Shown piece after piece: positions 57,201-64,000 of a DNA stretch of 64,000 nt. The stretch is taken from positions 2,625,991-2,689,990 of the forward strand of contig JAEVLN010000012.1 of assembly GCA_018350325.1 (NCBI GenBank), in the 5' to 3' direction. A model generated the notes under the pieces. It saw only the letters and a program-made list of their open reading frames with translations, did not search any database and was not told where the DNA came from. Position numbers and translations under genes: made by a program. Source of the DNA: Globodera rostochiensis (Eukaryota; Nematoda; Chromadorea; Rhabditida; Heteroderidae). Positions within the stretch are counted from its first letter, which is position 1. Each line of letters begins with the position of its first letter.

Positions 57201-60200
57201 AAAACAGAATAAATCCAAACCCACAAACTTTCTCAACACCTGGGCAACGTGCTCGGCAATTTTGGCATCAAAATGTGCGGACGGCACGGAGGGATCGAAG
57301 GCGGGGAAGAGGAGGAGGGAGTCGAGGAAACGGAGCACGGATTGGAGTCCGGAAAGGGTCTGCTCGGCACGTTGGGCGTAGTTGGCGAGGACGCCGAGAT
57401 GGACAAGCACCGAACTCTGAGTGTGCCAAACCCTTTTGCATTTGAAGTACGTCTTGAATGCCCGCCCACCTGACTTTTGCAGTGCCCTTCTGTCCCCTCC
57501 TTTACGTCCTCCGCCCCCCTGGCGCCTTCCCCGCCGGCGTCGTCGTCCTCCCACCGCGGCTCCCCACGCCCCTCCGCCCAACCGCACCGCCTCTCCACGC
57601 GCTTTCCGTCCTCGTTGTACGGACACGGGACGGAAACCGTCTGATTCACGGCGGTTTCGGGCCAATCGACGCCGCCGTAAGATTCAAAGGCACGCTGCGC
57701 GGCACAATGTTCTTGGAATATAAATTTATATTTATGCTTAAAGATTATGCTTCTAACCGATATGTTCACATTCCGAGCCGGAAAAGCCCGCGTAACAGAG
57801 ACAATGGCGCGAGCCGAGCGAATCGCGATACTGCAAACGATTCAAACAATTGCCGTGCCATCGGAAGAACAAAACGAACGAACTTGTTCCATTTGGTGGG
57901 TGCGCGAATAATGACACATCGGCTGCCCGGAACCGGACGCGCACTGTCCCGGACAGTGAAAGTCTGGAGGTCAAAAGAAGCGAATGCTTTCGAATAACGG
58001 CATTAAGGAAACGTTTGGCTTCTTACCGCTTTCCACCGCTTGGAAGACTATCTCTTCGGACGGCGTCTCCCCGTGCACGTCCATCGCGGAAACTGTGGCG
58101 GCCAATTCGATGTTCAACGGCAGACGAACCTTCAACATTTTTGAACCCAAAATTGGCACCGCCAATAAATGGATTCGTGCCAATACCCACCCGACTCATT
58201 GTAATGGCTTCTGTCGGCTCCATCTCTTGCTCGTGCAACGGCACCAACTCGCCTTTTCGCCGCAACGTCAGCCGAAATTGTTCCGGGACGCCGGTGGAGG
58301 GCAATTCCCATTCAAAAATCTGTGAACATTTTAGTGAATAAGAATTTAAGGCTAATTAGGCTTAATTAACCTGATAGCGCCAATTGGCAACATTGACGCG
58401 CAAATTTCGAGGCTCTAAAAGGGTTTTTATTAAAGGTTTAAAATAATGTTTTAAAATAATTAAATTTACGCGATACGGACACTGGCACAATTGTGACGTT
58501 GGCCAGCGAAAACAGTTGAGGGGAGCCAAAGTCGACCGCCAAAAGTCTGATCTGAATTAGTACTGTATTTATATAGGTACTGTAACTTGTATTTATGTGG
58601 GTACTGTGACTTGTATTTATGTGGGTACTGTAACTTGTATTTATGTAGGTACTGTAACTTGTATTTATGTAGGTACTGTAAATTGTATTTATGTGGGTAC
58701 TGTGACTTGTATTTATGTGGGTACTGTAAATTGTATTTATGTGGGTACTGTAACTAACTGTAAAATGTACTGTACTTGGTGCGGTCGGAACAACCGCAAA
58801 TCACTCAATGGCTTTCTGACGCGAATGGACCTAAAAGTTAAGGCAATTCCCCATAAGTTCGCGCACTTTAACGACGGACCCATTACGGAGCACCTCCCAG
58901 TGCCATTCATCACTTAGGCCGCCTGCCTTTTGCTCCGTTGGCATTTTGCCGGAGGGGCCAGAAGCGCGGACAACGCTCAATTGGACCTGCAGAGAAATAA
59001 ATGCCCAAAGTTGACACTTTTAGATGGCTGAGCTATTCTCTCGAGGCAATGACAAATCATCTCTCATTTTGTCGATTATTTGTACCTGGGAGTTGTAAAT
59101 GATCGGATCCTGGTCTTGAATTGGGACTCGGCCAATTTCCGCTCCGATTGCCAAATTTGTGGGGGCGAAGAAGCGATAATCGGACGATGAGAAGCGTGGA
59201 GGGTGGCGGTTGCGTCGTGAAATGTGCACGGAAAAGTGAAGAGAATGCTGCTAAATGAGCCGGATTAATTGATTAATTAATTAATTAACACAAAACAATT
59301 AAATGTTTAATTAAAAAGACTTTGTGTTGGGGGCAAAGTAAGTGGAGGACGGCGAATTGGGCGGGTCGCGTGTTGTTGGCCGGCAGTTCAGCAACAGTTT
59401 CGAAGACCAATCGGACGGGGTCAAAATCGAGCCTAATGATCAAAGAGAATTTTGAGATAAATTAGCTGTAATTACCAGTCCAGGTCGGACTCTAATTGGG
59501 CAAAACAGGAACTTTGTTCCCTAAGGGCGCGGTCGAATGCTTCGTTTGGTGTCCCTTTTGTGCCCGGAGGGGCGCCTTCGAAAATGCGCACTTCGAAAAG
59601 CTCTGCTGAATATTTAAATATTATTTTGTTTAATTTCAATTCCAATCCGCCCGTTTATTAATTCAAAATCCATTCCAATAAAATTAAAATTAATTGTCTC
59701 TCCCTCAGGCACTTCTGCAATAAATTATATTTATTTATTTGCATTTCCTCAAATTAATTTCCCATCAGACGCGTCGCGTGTCGACGCCCTCGGGCGATGC
59801 CATAAAATCGTAAATTTGCCCCGGGGATGTTGGGAAGCCGTAAAATTATGCACCTCGCAGGGCAAATACCCCCAAATCGGGCAGATTTATTGGATGGATA
59901 GGTTTATACCCCCCCCCCCCCAATTGGAGAAGCGATTTTGATGAGATTTTGTTGGAAATAAATTGGGGGTTGGTTGGTTGGGTGATCGAGCAAATTTAGT
60001 TGACAAAACATTGGGGAAAAAATGGGTCCGAAAGAAAATGCCATTGGGTCTTTTAATTTAATTGTTGAAAATATAATTAATTACCATCCAAAATTGCTAA
60101 TCTCGATTATTGCCTAAGTCTCTTTACTTAAAAGTTTAATTCCCTCGGATCACCAAAATGCATAATTTGCAAATTGCGCACCTCCGCCGCTCCTCCGATG

Positions 60201-60314
60201 AATTATTCTCTTCGGTTTCTGCTGTTGCTGTTGCAATTTGTTGGCCTCGAATAATGTGCACGAGAGAAGCAATGAAAGTGCCGAAATGGAAATGCCGACT
60301 TTGTGAAGAAGCAT
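54277..60314 (-). CDS. Adhesion GPCR with cadherin, FN3, EGF, HRM and 7TM (flamingo-like)
   Basis: Twenty-three exons, 1281 aa, phases consistent. Key exons are 60182-60314 (signal peptide SISALSLLLSCTLF), 59476-59605, 59086-59250 and 58470-58551 (cadherin), 58371-58414 to 58027-58129 (FN3), 57884-57963 with 57758-57830 (EGF), 57506-57711 (HRM), 56462-56876 and 56162-56289 (GAIN/GPS), 55989-56113 to 54744-55088 (7TM) and 54277-54685 (tail). Motifs: FEVRIFEGAPPGTKG; FSSSDYRFFAPTNLAIGAEI; IRLLAVDFGSPQLFSLANVT; IFEWELPSTGVPEQFRL; HCPGQCASGSGQPMC; RHCLCYAGFSGSEC; WPETAVNQTVSVPCPYNEDG; CAFFDQQTHVWSVAGVRVMS; FWLGIVAPLIGALLTLGTVL. It ends LVSVV, a possible PDZ ligand. Cadherin plus 7TM points to the flamingo/CELSR family, but it is far shorter. 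One GC donor (54743). The cadherin exon borders near 59351 are less certain. Confidence 0.82.
58556..58765 (-). repeat. 24 bp intronic minisatellite (about 8 copies)
   Basis: GTACTGTAACTTGTATTTAT plus GTGG repeated with small variants in the GPCR intron 58552-58893. The apparent plus-strand frame across it is an artefact. Confidence 0.88.
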
Positions 60315-62360
60315 TAGGCTAAGCGAAGGGATAATCGGCGGAGTTTTTTTGGAACGATTTTTGGCCCCAAGAAAAGCGTTGAGAGCGCCCCGAAGGCATT
60401 TAATGTTCGTTTTTTGATCTGGTGAAATAACAATAAATTAAATTATTAATAGGGAATTTATTTATATGTAAAAGCAACAGTCTTATAAGGTTTATTTTTT
60501 AATTTCGGGGGGTTTGACCTGAAAAATGAGCTCTGCAACACCCTTTCTCAAAAGCGCTGGGCGAATCCATCGGGGAAAAATCCCCCCCCCCCCCCCCCCC
60601 CCCCATTTCTCCATCGTTTACGCATCGTTTCCGGAATTGATGAATCCCCCCCCCCAATCTTCCGTTCTCTGGGGGCAGATGGGGCATAAATTAGCGGTGT
60701 CCGGTTTGGTTTGACCCCCCTGGGGGGAGAAAGTGAGGGGTTGCAGCTAAAGGGGGGGGGGAGGAGGGGAGCTTGGCCCGATTTGTGTCCCCCCCCCTCT
60801 CTTCTGGGCCCCAGGTAAGGGGGAGAAAGGTGGGTGACCAGGTTGAAGGGGTGGGGGGGGGGATGAATAATTCCGTCCACCAATCCAACCAAAGAGAATT
60901 TGCATCTTTGGCGCGAGAGAAATGGGCCGAAAGGACGACGGTGAAATGGCGCGCACAAAATGTTGCTTGAGGGAGTGTAATTGGTGGGGGGGGGAGGGGG
61001 GGGGGGGGGGAGGGGGGGGGGGGAGGGGGGGGGGAGGGGGGGGGGGGAGGGGGGGGGGGGGAGGGAATGTGTTCAATCGGCAAAGGAATGAATCGCAGTC
61101 AGCCGGATCGGACAGCAGAATCCCTCGGGGGGCTCTTGATGAAACTTTGTGAGAGCGAAAGGCATTGTTCAAGCCAAAATTTGAATTTGCATTGACATTT
61201 TGAAACAATGTCCCGGCGGGGGTTATCAAAAAATCAAAATGTCAAATTTTGATTTACGATGAAAGGGCCTCTAAATGCCTCGAGAATAAAGAAATAAAGA
61301 CGGACGGACGGACGGGCGCTTGCGAAAAGGTGAGTTGTCTTGGGTTGGGTTGGGTTGGGTTGGACGGCACGGCACATAAAGTCCGTTCGCCGACAGTTCC
61401 TTTAATGGGAATTGGAAAGGGCCCTTCGGCACATTTCCGCCCCAGGGTCAAAACACAGGAAGTCGTGTCCGTCCACCGTAAGGGCCATGCTCTTCGACTG
61501 AAGGGGAAAAATGGATGGGTTCTGGGGAGGCGGGGAGTGGGGGAGGGGCTTCATATTAAAAATTTATTGAGCTTCCCCCCCCCCCCGGCGTTGACACAAT
61601 AAATGGTTGGCGGATGTGAAAAAACGCATCAAAATGGCGGGAAATGGTTGAATAATCCCGTGGGGAAGCGTGTTGTGTTTGAATGGAAAGTGCCTTGGCA
61701 TATTTAGTAAAAAAGAGCGCCCCGAGGCATAAATTGGATTTGGGGGTCATCAACGGACCATTCACTTTTTGCCTTGGGGATTAAGGTCGATGGCACTATA
61801 ACCGGTTGCAAAAATGAAAAATGCCATCCTTCGGGATGAATGGGACGAGACGGACACCTCCGGGGAAAGGATGGAAAAGTAATAAGCCCCCCGGGGAAGA
61901 AAAGAAACTCTTTTGGGGATTAAGCGACTGACCGACCACTTTTTATCAGCCTCCGTCCCTCACGATTCATCATTTCCTCACTTCCTTCCCACTACTCAGC
62001 CGCCACTTGGCACAATTTGCGGCAAAAAACAAAGCACGGGAATTGTGCCTGGGGCGATTATGCGGGGGCGGTGGACAAATTTGGGCAATTACTCTCATTT
62101 GGATGGGCGGGGGAGGGGGGGGGGGGGGTTGAACGGACGGATAGGAAGGAACGGCACGGGCAGGCAAAAGGCATTTGAAGTGAGAAGAGTTGGGGGGGGG
62201 GGCTTTTGTGGGGGGGGGGGGACTTTTGTGGGGGAGGGGGGGCTTCTTAATTCTTTCTTAAGCAGCGAGTAAAGCGCAAAAGTAATTGTTCGGATGTGCC
62301 CGCCCGTCCCCTTTTTCTCTTTTAGACAACTTTTGCATTATTTTCAGCGGCTATTTGATA

Positions 62361-62427
62361 AAATGACGTGGTCATTAATACTTTTTTTGTTTGTTTATTC
62401 TTCGATATCAAAAGTCACTGCCAAATT
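62361..62427 (+). CDS. Possible signal-peptide exon (low confidence)
   Basis: A short frame starting at ATG about 62361 encodes MTWSLILFLFVYSSISKVTA, which reads as a signal peptide. It follows an acceptor-like TTATTTTCAG at 62346. No convincing donor was seen nearby, and the downstream exons, if any, were not identified before the window end. It may be chance. Confidence 0.2.
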
Positions 62428-63820
62428 GGGCAATTATTCGCTGTTATTTTGTTGTGAAATGAATGGGTCGTCCGATTCCCTCCCGCCGATGGCCCCCCCG
62501 GGGGGGGGGGGGGGGGAGGGAATGAATGGGCGATTGGTGCGCGATGATTACCTTTTTTGACTTTTGAGGCTGAAATGAGTGGTGGGTGATCCCTTCCCTC
62601 CCTCCCACCCGCCCAAATCCAAATGCATCCCGCAATTTGAGGACAATGAAACGCCGGGGGGGGGGGAATTTATTCGGATGAGGGAAGTGGAAATGGAGAG
62701 GAAATTGATACGTTTGGGGGCAAATTGGCGAGTGGCGGGAGAGGGGGGGGGGGAGGGGGCAATTGAAGAATCAGTGGAAAAGTGCCAATTTGGGTGGACC
62801 CGAAAAACTTTTAAAAAAATATTTAGTAGAATAAAAGAAAACGGACGTTAAGTTCGATTAAATATACTCTGTTATGCGATTAATTGTGTATATGTATGGG
62901 AGGTCGAAACAGTTTGATACGTTTCAAAAAGATATAATTGAAAATGCCATAATTTGAGCTTACCAAAATGGGCACATTCAAAATGAGGTCAAAAGAAAGT
63001 CATTTTTATTCCCAAAGTTTAAATTTGAAAAGCAAGCGAATTTTTTGAAAATTTCAGAAAAGATTTGCCGATGCGATAAGAAGCCATGATGGACCCCCCT
63101 CCCCCCCCCCCTCCACCCTCTGGCAGTCTTTTTGCCTCAGTCGTAATAATTCTGCCAAATTGACGATGGGCCCAGAGGGAAGGGAACGCTTTTGGCACAG
63201 AAGAAGCAAAACGTGGCCTAGGGGGACTTGGCCGAAAAGGAATGCTTCTCCCCATTTGGCACAATCGAATTGCATTCTGAAGAGGGAATTGCCACAGAGA
63301 GAATTCGGCGCATTGTCTCAATGGAATTTGGGGGCGGGGGGGGGGAAATTGGGGTCGGAAATGAGCAAATTTGAGCCTGGGGGGAGGCCGTAATTTGGGG
63401 ATTGTCTCCAATGCGAAATTCGCTGCAAAAAACAGAAATCAGTTAATTTCGGGGTACACTTTGGAAATGGCGCCGAAGAACCCGAAAAACCAGCTCGAAA
63501 AGTGCCCTTGGAAATTCCACCAAAAGTGCCCCCTAAGGGCGGGCATCCGCCGATTGCTGCCCCAGGGCACCTTTTGGGCTTTTCCCATTCCGCATCGGTG
63601 GAGACGGGCGATTTTGACGGGAAATGGACGGGGATTAACGGATTGAGAGGGATGGCGCTGTGTGTAAAGGGGGGGGGGGGGGGGGGGAAATGGACGGAAA
63701 AGGGGGGGGGGGAGGGGGGAGGGGGGGGGGAGGGGGGGGGGGGGGAAGGGGGGGGGGGGGGGAGGGTGTCGGAGTCGGCCGACGTGTTACCCGCGGATTC
63801 ATTCCCATCCATTCCCACAG

Positions 63821-63944
63821 ACATTTACGTGCCAAAGGCACAAAGTAAACATTGCGCCTCAGGCAACGTCCATGCTAACATCATAATTGAGCTAATAAGG
63901 AGGCTTCTTAGTTTGGTGATATGTAAAGGAAGAAATTTTAATTA
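63821..63944 (+). CDS. Possible terminal exon, unassigned (low confidence)
   Basis: After the acceptor-like CATTCCCACAG, an open frame of about 41 codons (DIYVPKAQSKHCASGN, then an Ile/Leu-rich helix) runs to TAA at 63942. It has no recognisable domain and no linked upstream exon, so it may be chance. Confidence 0.15.
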
Positions 63945-64000
63945 AATCGGTGAATGTCCTTATTGGTGTCATTTTACGAGAACCTCACTCCATGCTTGGT

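Larger units (their letters stand above)
60315..64000. other. Mostly non-coding interval rich in G tracts
   Basis: Long C run at 60583-60604 and G runs throughout (60985-61070, 62110-62240, 62497-62517, 63668-63765). No confident gene. The only candidates are the short exon-like pieces at 62363 and 63821. Confidence 0.5.

Noticed and set aside
61300..61370. Short GGACGGAC and TTGGG repeats as a possible telomeric or satellite tract
   Set aside because: Only a few imperfect copies, and not the nematode TTAGGC motif.

Overview
This is eukaryotic nuclear DNA, most likely from a plant-parasitic cyst nematode (Heterodera/Globodera type) or a close relative. The basis is: many short exons split by 40-60 bp introns; homologues of nematode gene sets (CRELD, MED4, egalitarian, essential myosin light chain, DEG/ENaC and Cys-loop channels); a few percent GC-AG introns; and very long G or C homopolymers. 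No bacterial genes, tRNA, rRNA or CRISPR were seen. Gene models were built by hand from GT-AG (occasionally GC-AG) splice sites with reading-phase checks. Every multi-exon model given with exon coordinates stays in frame throughout. Domain names come from memory of the families; no search was run.

Layout. 216-620 (-): broken FERM-domain fragment. 2831-5848 (+): secreted DOMON/EGF protein with an N-terminal mature histidine. 6372-9760 (-): Lys/Glu-rich degenerate-repeat protein. 11502-13200 (-): single-pass, possibly shavenoid-like membrane protein. 14939-20737 (-): long Ser/Pro-rich protein ending in a coiled coil, 5' end uncertain. 24198-26051 (+): Ig-EGF-TM, neuregulin-like. 26996-27792 (-): essential myosin light chain. 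29668-31685 (+): ShKT domain fused to a Cys-loop-type channel. 32259-32855, 33071-34353 and 34694-36853 (all -): coiled-coil protein, MED4 and CRELD, in operon-like order. 37626-38963 (+): unknown 189 aa protein. 39245-40204 (+): Myb/SANT protein resembling KNL-2/M18BP1. 44981-47732 (+): egalitarian homologue. 48474-53810 (-): 25-exon DEG/ENaC channel. 54277-60314 (-): 23-exon adhesion GPCR with cadherin, FN3, EGF and HRM domains. The remainder (0.6-2.8, 9.8-11.5, 13.2-14.9, 20.7-24.2, 40.2-45.0 and 60.3-64.0 kb) is mostly non-coding, with homopolymers, minisatellites and fold-back elements.

The most unusual feature is structural. Several introns consist wholly or partly of tandem repeats that begin at or near the 5' splice site (genes at 6.4-9.8, 29.7-31.7, 48.5-53.8 and 54.3-60.3 kb). 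In two of them the repeat unit contains a copy of the splice donor. Other points are an N-terminal histidine candidate copper site on a DOMON protein, a ShKT-channel fusion that lacks the first cysteine of the Cys-loop, a compact flamingo-like GPCR with a fibronectin III domain, and an egalitarian protein whose exonuclease motifs look dead but which keeps a dynein light chain motif.
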